Source of the DNA: Meiothermus sp.
GTDB lineage: Bacteria; Deinococcota; Deinococci; Deinococcales; Thermaceae
Direction of reading: 5' to 3'
DNA length: 64,000 bases
NCBI GenBank assembly: GCA_026004095.1
Contig: BPIL01000003.1
Span: forward strand, 62,001-126,000
Below the pieces are notes generated by a model. The model was not told the DNA's origin. It did no database searches and worked only from the letters and a program-made list of their open reading frames with translations. The position numbers and the translations under genes were made by a program. Positions 8,911 through 16,887 of this stretch are shown here, piece by piece (position 1 is the first letter of the stretch; every line of letters starts with the position of its first letter).

Positions 8911-10308
8911 ATGGAGGACTTGAAGCAGAAACTTCAGCAAGCCTGGCAGAACCTCAAGACCCAGGAGCTCGAGGGGGCAAAGGCCCAGGAGCTGTACCAC
9001 CAGACCGTCTGGCCGCTGCTGCTCGAGCTTTGGCGAAATGAGCCCCAGGTGTATCCCCTGCGAGAAACCTTCGATGTATCCATCCACACCCTGGGCACCA
9101 GCCCGGAAGCCACCACCCTGGCCGCTTTGGGGCTGGGTGCGGGCGAGGTATACGTTTTGCACACCCCCGAGAGCAGACGCTACCTCGAGCAGCTTCAGCG
9201 CGACCTGGGCCGCTCGGTTTATCCGATAGAAATCGGTAAAAGCGATGTGACCCGCCTGTACCAGGTCGTTGGCGAGCAGGTGCGCAAGCATCCAGGCAAA
9301 AAAATCGCCCTCGACCTTACCAGCGGTACCAAGGCCATGAGCGCAGGCATGGCCGCAGCAGGCTATTTCCTCCAGCGGGTTTACCCCAGTTTACGGGTAG
9401 CCTATGTGGACAACGACAACTTCGATACCACCTTGAGGAAGCCAGTAGCGGGAACTGAGAGGCTGATCCTGCTACCTAACCCTCACGAGGTGTTGGGCGA
9501 CCTGGACGAACACCTGGCCCAGGAGCTTTACAAGGCGCGGGAGTTTGGTAAGGCCGCAGATCGCTTTAATGCGCTGAAACAGAAAACCGGCCAGGGGGGG
9601 TTCGATCTCTATGCTGCGGCCTGCGAGATGTACCAGCGCTGGTACGCCCTGGACTTCGAGGGTGCTCTAAGCAACGCTCAGCGGCTTCTGGCATTTCTGA
9701 CCCAGGATGCTTACCGAAACCATTCCTTGGCTCGCCATGCGGGACGCCTGAAGGAGCAGAAGGAGGGTCTCGAGGCCATTGGGGCCCTGCTCGAGTCCCA
9801 GAGCCTAAGCGACCCTAAAGGCGCCCTGTGGCTTACCGCTACCCTAATTCAGCTCGGCGATGAGCGCAGGGAGCGACAACCGGTGCTGGCAGCGCTTTAT
9901 TACTACCGCAGCCTCGAGCTAATCCTGCAGCACCGCCTGGCCCGGCGGGGGCGGGACGCCGATAGCCCTGACCTGAGCGAGGTGGAACAGCAAGCCATGC
10001 GACAGTATTTAGCGCGTTGGCTGGGCGAACAGCCAGAGAATATACGAATCTCTGGCAAACTTGGTCTTCTGGAGGCTGTAGCCCTGCTTCGACACCTGGG
10101 TGATTCCAGCATCGGTTTTTCCGATAGCGATATGCGGGGCTATCAGGGCGTACTCAAAGGACGCAATAAAAGCCTCCTGATACACGGCTTGCAAGTTAGT
10201 AAAAAAGGTGAGCTGGAGAAACTGCGGGAGTTCAGCCGTAAGCTCTACCAAAAAGCACGGGAGGAAACTGGTTTGAACCCGGCCGTGGAGCCAGTAAGCC
10301 TGTCGTGA
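8911..10308 (+). CDS. CARF-domain protein, TIGR02710/Cas02710 family (first of tandem pair)
   Basis: A 465-residue soluble protein. After a short helical N-terminus, residues about 50-180 form a Rossmann-like CARF domain: HTLGTSPEATTLAALGL at the ligand-binding start and the diagnostic DLTSGTKAMSAGMAAAG near 134-150, the signature of TIGR02710 proteins. The rest is helical, and GRNKSLLIHG near 417-426 fits the R-x6-H motif of HEPN ribonucleases. CARF domains sense cyclic oligoadenylates made by type III CRISPR effectors, and HEPN partners cleave RNA; applying that here is inference. There is a strong AGGAGG ribosome site, and a paralogue follows after 57 bases. No cas gene or repeat array is within the window. 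Confidence 0.8.
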   Translation: MEDLKQKLQQAWQNLKTQELEGAKAQELYHQTVWPLLLELWRNEPQVYPLRETFDVSIHTLGTSPEATTLAALGLGAGEVYVLHTPESRRYLEQLQRDLGRSVYPIEIGKSDVTRLYQVVGEQVRKHPGKKIALDLTSGTKAMSAGMAAAGYFLQRVYPSLRVAYVDNDNFDTTLRKPVAGTERLILLPNPHEVLGDLDEHLAQELYKAREFGKAADRFNALKQKTGQGGFDLYAAACEMYQRWYALDFEGALSNAQRLLAFLTQDAYRNHSLARHAGRLKEQKEGLEAIGALLESQSLSDPKGALWLTATLIQLGDERRERQPVLAALYYYRSLELILQHRLARRGRDADSPDLSEVEQQAMRQYLARWLGEQPENIRISGKLGLLEAVALLRHLGDSSIGFSDSDMRGYQGVLKGRNKSLLIHGLQVSKKGELEKLREFSRKLYQKAREETGLNPAVEPVSLS

Positions 10309-10365
10309 CCCTCCGATGCGTACAAAAGCCCTTCGAGTGCACGCGGGGTTTGGTAGATTGGGGGT

Positions 10366-11577
10366 GTGCAGGAGCAACCAAACAAAGTTTTGATTCTGGG
10401 GGTGGGGGAAACCTTGGAGCCCCTCGAGTTTGCCCTGACCGAGCACACCCCGCAGGGGGTGGTTTTTATAGCCAGCCAGCGTACGCAGGCGGTGGCGGGG
10501 GAGCTTATCCGGCGGTATGGCGATGGGTTGCGCTACCATACCCTGCTGCTCGACGACCACGAAGACCTAGGCGAGGTGTTCCGCAAGGGGCGCTTGGCAC
10601 TGCAAAAGGCCCTCGAGTGGGAGGCGCGGCCCATTGTGGCCGATATCACCGGGGGCACCAAAACCATGTCGGCGGGGCTGGTGCTGGCCCTTACCGGGCA
10701 GGGCGTTACCTTTAGCTACGTGGGCGGCGAGGCCCGCGACGACCGTGGGCGGGTGAAAAGCGGCAGCGAGCGGCTGCGGCTGCTGGAAGACCCCACCTAC
10801 CGCTACGGCCTGCGCGAGTGGGAGGGTTTCCGGCGGGCCTGGAAGCAGTGCGACTACCGGGCCGCCCAGGAGTTTCTGGACGAACTGCTGGCCCGGCCCC
10901 TAACCCCCTCCGAAAAGCGCTTTTACGAGCACCTGAAGGGGATTACCGAGGGCATGCTGGAGTGGGACCTGTTCTACCACAAGGCGGCCTGGCAGAAGCT
11001 GGAAGCACACCTCGAGCCCGCCCTTGCCATTGCCGAGGCCTGGGGGCACGGAACCAAGGTGCGGGTGTTGCAGGAATTGCAGCAGGCCCAAGTCCGGCTG
11101 CGAACCATCCTGGATCGGGAGGGCAAGCCCACCTTTGCCCTGCTGGCCGACCTTTTAGCCAACGCCCAGCGCCGGGCCTCCAGGGGCCGCCACGACGACG
11201 CGTTGGCCCGGCTGTACCGGGCGGTGGAGCTGGCCGCCGAGGCCGACCTGTACGAGCGGCACCAGATTGTGCTGAGCGACCCCAAAAGCTATCCGCAGGC
11301 AGCCCAGCACCTTGCTCAACAGATTCAGAGGGCCACCGGCCTCAAGGATCGGCTGTCCCTGGCGGCTACCATAGATGGGGTATTGGGGCAGTCCCAGACC
11401 CTACCCCAGCGGCTCTACGCGGCCTACCTGGGCGAGCTAGGGAACCTGCTCCAAGCGCGTCACAACAGCATTCTGGCTCATGGGTTTACCCCGGTGAAGC
11501 AGGAATCGTGGGAGAAACTTTATAAGTCCCTTGAGGGCCTGGGCCTCGAGGCCGCCCCTGCCTGGCCTACCTGGTAG
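10366..11577 (+). CDS. CARF-domain protein, TIGR02710/Cas02710 family (second of tandem pair)
   Basis: A 403-residue paralogue of the preceding gene. The CARF domain lies at the very N-terminus (VLILGVGETLEPLEFAL, then ADITGGTKTMSAGLVLAL near 92-108), so the upstream helices of the first protein are missing. The C-terminal helical region ends with RHNSILAHG near 365-373, again an R-x6-H arrangement like HEPN nucleases. The start is GTG at 10366; no strong ribosome site is obvious. Both genes are probably one transcript. They may act as a heteromeric or redundant pair of ligand-gated RNases, in the manner of Csm6 and Csx1 (inferred). The B12 riboswitch begins about 70 bases downstream. Confidence 0.8.
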   Translation: MQEQPNKVLILGVGETLEPLEFALTEHTPQGVVFIASQRTQAVAGELIRRYGDGLRYHTLLLDDHEDLGEVFRKGRLALQKALEWEARPIVADITGGTKTMSAGLVLALTGQGVTFSYVGGEARDDRGRVKSGSERLRLLEDPTYRYGLREWEGFRRAWKQCDYRAAQEFLDELLARPLTPSEKRFYEHLKGITEGMLEWDLFYHKAAWQKLEAHLEPALAIAEAWGHGTKVRVLQELQQAQVRLRTILDREGKPTFALLADLLANAQRRASRGRHDDALARLYRAVELAAEADLYERHQIVLSDPKSYPQAAQHLAQQIQRATGLKDRLSLAATIDGVLGQSQTLPQRLYAAYLGELGNLLQARHNSILAHGFTPVKQESWEKLYKSLEGLGLEAAPAWPTW

Positions 11578-11649
11578 GCGCTTGTCGGGTGGGTCTTGGG
11601 GGTGTAGCCTGGGAACAGGCCCGTTAGGGCCCGACAACCCGGTCAAGTT

Positions 11650-11765
11650 TTGGTGCCTGGGCGCGTAGCCCTGGCTTAAAGTGGGGAAGTCCGGTGAAAG
11701 TCCGGCACTGTCGCGCAGCGGTAACGGTGCGTTGATCGCCCGAAGTCCGAATACCTGCCAAAACG
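11650..11765 (+). ncRNA. Cobalamin (AdoCbl) riboswitch
   Basis: The leader carries the conserved B12-box elements in order: AAGTCCGGTGAAAGTCCGG, the core GCACTGTCGCGCAGCGGTAA, and AGTCCGAATACCTGCC near 11742-11759. It precedes the B12 uptake operon, which is expected to be switched off when adenosylcobalamin binds. The expression platform probably lies in 11766-11880, where GGGCG and CGCCC (11846-11863) can pair around a T-run shortly before the btuF ribosome site. Edges are approximate. Confidence 0.9.
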
Positions 11766-11893
11766 CCTTCCTAACTCCGATACGGAAGGCACCTCTCGCA
11801 AGAAGGGGGAGTTTCGGGGAACCTGTTTAGCGTCCTCACTCCCGAGGGCGATTTTTTACGCCCAGCGGCGAGACCGGGTTGGGGAGGGACGCG

Positions 11894-12775
11894 ATGAAAA
11901 GAACTTTCTGGCTTTTGCTTCTGGCTCTAAGCTTTGCACTGCTGACCTCTGGGCTGGCCCAGCCGTTCCCGCGCACCCTGACCGACGACCTGGGCCGCAG
12001 CGTTACGCTCAAGGCCGCTCCTCAGCGCATTGTAGCCATGCTGCCCTCGGTCACCGAGACGGTGTGCGCCCTGAATGCCTGTGGGCGGCTGGTGGGGGTG
12101 GACGACTTCTCCGATTTCCCCGAGCAGGTCAAGCGGCTGCCCAAGGTGGGGGGGCTGTATAACCCCAACCTCGAGGCCATCCTGGCCCTCAAGCCCGACC
12201 TAGTGATCGTCTCGGTCTACGGCAAGTTGCACGAGGGGCTCGAGCGGGCCGGGGTGGCTGCCTTTGCCATCAAGCCCGAGACCTACGACGATATCTTCCG
12301 CACCACCCGCCTGCTGGGCCGGGTGCTGGGTCTGGAGGCCCAGGCCGAGCGGCTGGTGGCGCAAATTCAGCGCGAGGTGTACGCGGTGGAGACCCGCGCG
12401 GCCAAGGCCACCCAGCGCCCCACGGTCTACTACGAGATTGACCCCACGCCCTACACGGTGGGGCCTGAGTCCTTCATCGGTGTGCTGATTACCAAGGCCC
12501 GGGGCCAGAACATCATTCCCAAGGAGCTGGGGCTCTTCCCCCAGATCAGCCCCGAGCTGGTGGTGCAGAAGAACCCCGCCATTATCGTGCTCACCCACCC
12601 AGGGGCTGCCGAACTGTCCAGGCGGGCGGGCTGGGCAGGGGTGGCGGCCATCCGCAACCAGCGCATCTGCACCTTTACCGGCCAGCAGGATAACCTGCTT
12701 TCGCGCCCCGGCCCGCGGGTGGCCCAGGGCTTGCAACTGCTGGTGGGCTGCTTCCACCCGGAACTGCGCCGCTAG
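11894..12775 (+). CDS. btuF: Cobalamin ABC transporter, substrate-binding protein
   Basis: Secreted or periplasmic binding protein that hands corrinoids to BtuCD. It has 293 residues: a Sec signal peptide (KRTFWLLLLALSFALLTSGLAQ), then the two-lobe fold of cluster A-II binding proteins with the typical opening TDDLGRSVTLKAAPQRIVAMLPSVTETVCAL and a long central helix. The ATG at 11894 has GGGGAGGG just upstream; an in-frame TTG 15 bases earlier overlaps that ribosome site and is rejected. It is the first gene after the B12 riboswitch. A role in iron-siderophore uptake is possible from the family alone, but the riboswitch and cob genes favour B12. Confidence 0.88.
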   Translation: MKRTFWLLLLALSFALLTSGLAQPFPRTLTDDLGRSVTLKAAPQRIVAMLPSVTETVCALNACGRLVGVDDFSDFPEQVKRLPKVGGLYNPNLEAILALKPDLVIVSVYGKLHEGLERAGVAAFAIKPETYDDIFRTTRLLGRVLGLEAQAERLVAQIQREVYAVETRAAKATQRPTVYYEIDPTPYTVGPESFIGVLITKARGQNIIPKELGLFPQISPELVVQKNPAIIVLTHPGAAELSRRAGWAGVAAIRNQRICTFTGQQDNLLSRPGPRVAQGLQLLVGCFHPELRR

Positions 12776-12780
12776 GGGGC

Positions 12781-13842
12781 ATGGTGCACACCCCAGCCCT
12801 CACCACACCTAAGCGCGGGGTGGCGGCGGGGCTTCTCCCGCGGCTGTGGGTTTTTGCTGCTCTGCTAGTGCTGCTGGGGCTGGGCGGGCTGCTGGGGCTC
12901 TGGTATGGGGCGGTGCAGATACCAGCCCAGGAGGTGCTGAGGGCCCTGCTGGGCTGGCAAGACAACCCCATCGTCACCGAGCTGCGCCTGCCCAGGGTGC
13001 TGGGGGCCATCCTGGTGGGGGCCGCGCTGGGCCTCTCGGGGGCGGCTTTCCAGGGCCTGTTCCGCAACCCTTTGGCCGACCCCTACCTGATGGGTTCGGC
13101 GGCGGGGGCGGCCTTTGGGGTCACACTGGCGGTGAGCCTGGCCGGTGGCTTGAGCGGTGCATTTGCGCAACACGCCATTTTTAGCTTCCTGCCTTTCTCA
13201 GCTACCTGGTTTGGCTTTTTGGGTGCTGTAGGGGCGGTGCTGGTGGTGTTGCTGCTTTCAGGGGGGGCCGGCCGCACCCACGACCTGATTCTGGCCGGGG
13301 TGGTGGTGGGAAGCATACTGGTGGGCCTGACCAGCTACCTGATGCTGCAGGGCGCCGATCGGGTGCGGGCGGTGTTCGCCTACACGCTGGGTAACCTATC
13401 TTTCATAAGCTGGCCGGGGGTGGGGGCGCTGGCCGGTTATCTGCTTTTTACTCTGCCGGTCTTTTTGTTGCTGGGTCGCACCCTCAACGCCCTCACCCTG
13501 GGCGAGGAGACCGCCCGCAGCCTGGGATTGCCGCTGGAAGGTCTTAAGCTACTCCTGATTGGGGTCTGTACGCTGCTGACCGCTGCGGCGGTGGCCCAGG
13601 CCGGTATCATCGGTTTTGTGGGCCTGGTGGCCCCGCATATGCTCCGGCGGCTCCTGGGGGGCGACTACCGCTACTTGCTGCCGGCCTCGGCCCTGGGGGG
13701 GGCGGTGCTGCTACTCTGGGCCGACCTGGGGGCGCGGGTGCTGGTGGCCCCGGCGGAGCTGCCGGTGGGCATCGTGACCACGCTGCTGGGGGGGCCCTTC
13801 TTTTTGTACCTGCTGTGGCGGGAGCGGAGGCGGTATGGCTAG
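12781..13842 (+). CDS. btuC: Cobalamin ABC transporter, permease (FecCD family)
   Basis: A 353-residue inner-membrane permease with about ten hydrophobic segments. It shows the FecCD/BtuC hallmarks: LRLPRVLGAILVGAALGLSGAAFQGLFRNPLADPYLMG near residues 61-100 and the coupling-helix region GFVGLVAPHMLRRLLGGDYR near 278-297. It starts 5 bases after btuF and overlaps btuD by 8 bases, as in a tightly coupled transporter operon. Confidence 0.92.
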   Translation: MVHTPALTTPKRGVAAGLLPRLWVFAALLVLLGLGGLLGLWYGAVQIPAQEVLRALLGWQDNPIVTELRLPRVLGAILVGAALGLSGAAFQGLFRNPLADPYLMGSAAGAAFGVTLAVSLAGGLSGAFAQHAIFSFLPFSATWFGFLGAVGAVLVVLLLSGGAGRTHDLILAGVVVGSILVGLTSYLMLQGADRVRAVFAYTLGNLSFISWPGVGALAGYLLFTLPVFLLLGRTLNALTLGEETARSLGLPLEGLKLLLIGVCTLLTAAAVAQAGIIGFVGLVAPHMLRRLLGGDYRYLLPASALGGAVLLLWADLGARVLVAPAELPVGIVTTLLGGPFFLYLLWRERRRYG

Positions 13843-14635
13843 GCTTCCCCACTCCGATGGTGCGGCAATTCCCCGGGGGCTGGCGGCCCACAATCTGGGT
13901 TTTTCGTACCGGCACAGAAGGGTGCTCGAGGGCCTTGGTCTGCACCTGGAGCCAGGGGAGTGGCTGGCGTTGCTGGGGCCCAACGGCTCGGGGAAGTCCA
14001 CCCTGCTGCGCCTGTTGGCTGGGCTTTTGCGGCCCACCACAGGCGGGGTGTACCTGGAGGGTCGGCCCCTGGGGGGGTGCTCGAGCTGGCTGCGGGGCCA
14101 GCAGATCGCCTTTCTACCGCAGAACGGCGGCTACCCCGAGGATCTCACGGTGGAAGAGGTGGTGGCCCTGGGCCGCATCCCGCACCTGGGCTTGCTGGGG
14201 CGGGAGGGCCGGGCCGACTGGGAAGCGGTGGAATGGGCCATGCAGCAGACCCAGGTGAGCGGGTTCCGCCACCGACGGCTCCCCACCCTCTCGGGCGGCG
14301 AACGCCAGCGGGTGCTCCTGGCCCGGGCGCTGGCGGCGCGGCCCAGATTTTTGTTGCTGGACGAGCCCACCAACCATCTCGACCTGCACCACCAGGCCGA
14401 GTTTCTGGCCCTGGTGGCGGGTTTGCGGGCGCAAGGGCTGGGTATCCTGACGGTGCTGCACGATCCCAACCTGGCCGCTAGGGCGGATCGGGTGGCTTTC
14501 CTAATGGAAGGCAGGCTGCTGGCCCTGGGCCGTCCCGCCGAGGTGCTCGACCAGTCCTTGCTGCAAAGGGTGTACGGGGCGGGGGTGCGGGTGCACCGGG
14601 TGAAAGACCGGCCGGTGGTGGTGTTGGAGGAATAG
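13835..14635 (+). CDS. btuD: Cobalamin ABC transporter, ATP-binding protein
   Basis: A 266-residue ATPase subunit. The Walker A motif is GPNGSGKST (near residue 48), the Q-loop follows in IAFLPQNGG, the ABC signature is LSGGERQRV, and Walker B with the catalytic Glu is FLLLDEPTNHLD, followed by an H-loop in TVLHDPNLAA. It belongs to the iron/B12 importer class. It overlaps the end of btuC and abuts the next gene with no gap. Confidence 0.92.
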   Translation: MARLPHSDGAAIPRGLAAHNLGFSYRHRRVLEGLGLHLEPGEWLALLGPNGSGKSTLLRLLAGLLRPTTGGVYLEGRPLGGCSSWLRGQQIAFLPQNGGYPEDLTVEEVVALGRIPHLGLLGREGRADWEAVEWAMQQTQVSGFRHRRLPTLSGGERQRVLLARALAARPRFLLLDEPTNHLDLHHQAEFLALVAGLRAQGLGILTVLHDPNLAARADRVAFLMEGRLLALGRPAEVLDQSLLQRVYGAGVRVHRVKDRPVVVLEE

Positions 14636-14974
14636 ATGCAGGCCAGCTTGAAAGTCACCGAGAAGCTGCTTTTGCTCGACCTGGGAGAGGTGCGTCGCCT
14701 GGTCACCCAGGATGGCCCCTGCCTGGCCCGCTACATCGCCGTGGCGCAGGAGGCCCGCATCCGCTGTGTCCGTCCTGCACGGGCCCGGCTGATGCGGCTG
14801 GGGGTTGCTCCTGGCGAGACCCTGCTGTATACCCTGCCCGGGGATCCGCTGGACTTCGAGCAGGAAGGCGCCAACTTGTTGCTGCCAGGCCTCCGGTTGT
14901 ATCTGGAAGGGCCGCCGGAGTTCGTAGAGACCCCGCTGTACGCCTGGGTGGAAAGGGGGGGCGGATGCGGGTAG
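14636..14974 (+). CDS. Unknown 112-residue protein in the B12 operon
   Basis: A small soluble protein that I do not recognise. Its ATG follows the btuD stop immediately and its end overlaps the next gene by 10 bases, so it sits inside the cobalamin operon by translational coupling. It contains two Cys (GPCLARY and RIRCVRPARARL), a basic patch, then a Leu/Pro-rich stretch (GANLLLPGLRLYLEGPPEF). Reading frame and codon use match its neighbours, so it is very likely a real gene. A role in corrinoid uptake or handling is a guess from position only. Confidence 0.6.
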   Translation: MQASLKVTEKLLLLDLGEVRRLVTQDGPCLARYIAVAQEARIRCVRPARARLMRLGVAPGETLLYTLPGDPLDFEQEGANLLLPGLRLYLEGPPEFVETPLYAWVERGGGCG

Positions 14975-15816
14975 CCAGCCTGGTGCCTGCGGCCACCGAG
15001 ATACTGCGCTTTTTGGGGGTGGAGCCGGTGGGGGTCTCGCACTGCTGCGCCGTGACAGATAAGCCCGTGCTTACCGAGAGCATCCTACCCCAAGGACTTT
15101 CGCAAGCCGAGATAGACCAGCGGGTGCGCCAGGCCGCCCAGGCCGGTCAGAGCCTGTACCGGGTGCGCACAGAGGTGCTCGAGGCCCTCCAGCCCGATCT
15201 GATCCTGACCCAGGGGGTCTGCGAGGTGTGTGCGGTGGGGCCCAGCGAGCTGCGCCAGGCGGTGGACTGCCTATCTTTTGGGGTGCCCACCCTCAGCCTG
15301 CAGGGCACCCGGCTGGCCCATCTGTGGGACGATCTGCGGGCGGTGGCGGCAGCCACCGGGGTCTCGGCCGAGGCGGGGATTGAGGAGCTGCAGGGCCGGC
15401 TCGAGCGGGTGCGGCGGGCCGTGGCTGGGCGAAAGCGGCCCCGCGTGGCCTTGGTGGAGTGGCTCGAGCCCCCTTTTTTGGGCGGCCACTGGGTGCCCGA
15501 CCTGATCGAGGCCGCTGGGGGTGCGCCCTTGGGGGCCAGCCCCGAAGCGCCCAGCTTCCGCACCACCTGGGAGGAAATAGCCGCTTTGCAGCCCGAGGTG
15601 CTGCTGTTTTCCTTTTGCGGCTACGGCCTGGGGGCGGCCCTGCGGGATCTGGCCGGCTGGGCAAACCCCCTGTCCGGGGTGGAGTGCTGGGCGCTGGACT
15701 CGGCCTACTTCTGTGCCCTGACCCCCCGGGTGGTGCGGGGGGTGGAGATTCTGGCTGGGATTCTGCACCCCGGGGCCTGGCCGCCGCCCTCGCCCGCTGA
15801 GGCTTTGCGGAGGTGA
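14965..15816 (+). CDS. Cytosolic corrinoid-binding protein, BtuF-like without signal peptide
   Basis: A 283-residue protein of the periplasmic-binding fold (VASLVPAATEILRFLGVEPVGVSH at the start, LQPDLILTQGVCEVCAVGPSEL and LQPEVLLFSFCGYGLG later). It has no signal peptide, so it should act in the cytosol, unlike btuF in the same operon. Proteins of this kind are annotated as cobalamin-binding and are often found beside cob genes; several Cys (SHCCAV, CEVCAV) are notable. It may bind incoming corrinoids for the salvage enzymes encoded downstream. The start overlaps the preceding gene. Confidence 0.75.
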   Translation: MRVASLVPAATEILRFLGVEPVGVSHCCAVTDKPVLTESILPQGLSQAEIDQRVRQAAQAGQSLYRVRTEVLEALQPDLILTQGVCEVCAVGPSELRQAVDCLSFGVPTLSLQGTRLAHLWDDLRAVAAATGVSAEAGIEELQGRLERVRRAVAGRKRPRVALVEWLEPPFLGGHWVPDLIEAAGGAPLGASPEAPSFRTTWEEIAALQPEVLLFSFCGYGLGAALRDLAGWANPLSGVECWALDSAYFCALTPRVVRGVEILAGILHPGAWPPPSPAEALRR

Positions 15817-15819
15817 AGG

Positions 15820-16365
15820 ATGTGCGAGCTCTGGCTGGTGCGCCACGGAGAGACCACCTGGAACCAGGAGGGGCGGCTCACGGGCTGGAGCGATGTGCCC
15901 CTTACCGCGCTGGGCGAGCAGCAGGCCCGGGCGCTGTCGGGCTGGCTGGCCGCCGAACGCTTCGAGCGGGTGGTGGCCTCCGATCTGCAACGGGCCATCC
16001 AGACCGCCCGGCTGGCCTACGGCGAACCCCAGGAAGTCTCGGCGGCGCTGCGCGAGCTCGAGTTCGGCCAGCTCGAGGGCCTGCGGTGGGCCGAGCTGCC
16101 CGAGGCCTACAAAGCGGCGCTCCTGGCCTTTGATGGGTTCCAGGCGCCCGGAGGGGAGTCCACCGCCCAGTTGCGACGCCGGGTGTACGGCTTCTTCGAC
16201 CGCCTGCCGGCGGGCCGCCACCTGGTCTTCACCCACGGGGGGGTGCTGCGCATGGTGCTGCGGGAGCTGGATCAAGACCGCTTCCTGCCGCCCTGCGCGG
16301 TGGTGGGGGTGGACTGGGCGCACAAGCGGGTGCGCTTCGTGCGGACACCCGAGAACGGAGGGTGA
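15820..16365 (+). CDS. cobC: Histidine phosphatase, probable alpha-ribazole-5'-phosphate phosphatase
   Basis: A 181-residue member of the phosphoglycerate mutase/histidine phosphatase family. The phosphoacceptor motif is LVRHGETTWN at residues 6-15, and the second His lies in VFTHGGVLRMV. In the nucleotide-loop pathway CobC removes the phosphate of alpha-ribazole phosphate or of adenosylcobalamin-5'-phosphate. The family is broad, and the assignment rests on its place between B12 transport and cobU-cobT. Confidence 0.85.
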   Translation: MCELWLVRHGETTWNQEGRLTGWSDVPLTALGEQQARALSGWLAAERFERVVASDLQRAIQTARLAYGEPQEVSAALRELEFGQLEGLRWAELPEAYKAALLAFDGFQAPGGESTAQLRRRVYGFFDRLPAGRHLVFTHGGVLRMVLRELDQDRFLPPCAVVGVDWAHKRVRFVRTPENGG

Positions 16366-16371
16366 GGCCCT

Positions 16372-16881
16372 GTGCAGAACCATCTGGTGCTCATTACGGG
16401 GGGGGCCAGGGCCGGCAAGAGCCGCTTTGCCCAGGCCCAGGCCCAGGCCCTGGGGCAGGCGCAGGTGAGCTTTATCGCTACGGCGGAGCCGCTGGACGGG
16501 GAGATGCGCCAGCACATCGCCAAGCACCGGGCCGAGCGCCCCCCCGCCTGGGAAACCCTGGAGGCCCCGCTCGAGGTGCCCCAGGCCCTGCAGCAGGCCC
16601 GGCATGGGGTGGTGCTGCTAGACTGCCTGACCTTGTGGGTCTCCAACCTGATGCTGGCCGGGCTCGAGGTGCTGCCCGCGCTCGAGCACCTGCTGGCGGT
16701 TCGGGCCCAGACCGGCAAGACCCTGCTGGTGGTCACCAACGAGGTGGGCCTGGGCATCGTGCCCGAGAACCCCCTGGCCCGGCGCTACCGCGACCTGCTG
16801 GGAACGGCCAACGCCCGCGTTGCCCAGGAGGCCCACCGGGTCTACCTGCTGGTGGCGGGCATTCCGGTACAGATCAAATAG
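16372..16881 (+). CDS. cobU: Adenosylcobinamide kinase / adenosylcobinamide-phosphate guanylyltransferase
   Basis: Bifunctional enzyme that phosphorylates adenosylcobinamide and then transfers GMP to it, giving AdoCbi-GDP. It has 169 residues with the P-loop GGARAGKSRFA near the start, the guanylylation-region motif FIATAEPLDGEMRQHIAKHRAERP, and LLDCLTLWVSNL and VVTNEVGLGIVP, all typical of CobU. Translation starts at GTG (16372). It is followed by cobT after 6 bases. Confidence 0.95.
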   Translation: MQNHLVLITGGARAGKSRFAQAQAQALGQAQVSFIATAEPLDGEMRQHIAKHRAERPPAWETLEAPLEVPQALQQARHGVVLLDCLTLWVSNLMLAGLEVLPALEHLLAVRAQTGKTLLVVTNEVGLGIVPENPLARRYRDLLGTANARVAQEAHRVYLLVAGIPVQIK

Positions 16882-16887
16882 TCTATT

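Noticed and set aside
15271-16605. 444-codon frame antisense to the corrinoid-binding, cobC and cobU genes
   Set aside because: It spans three well-supported genes on the other strand and has low-complexity composition.
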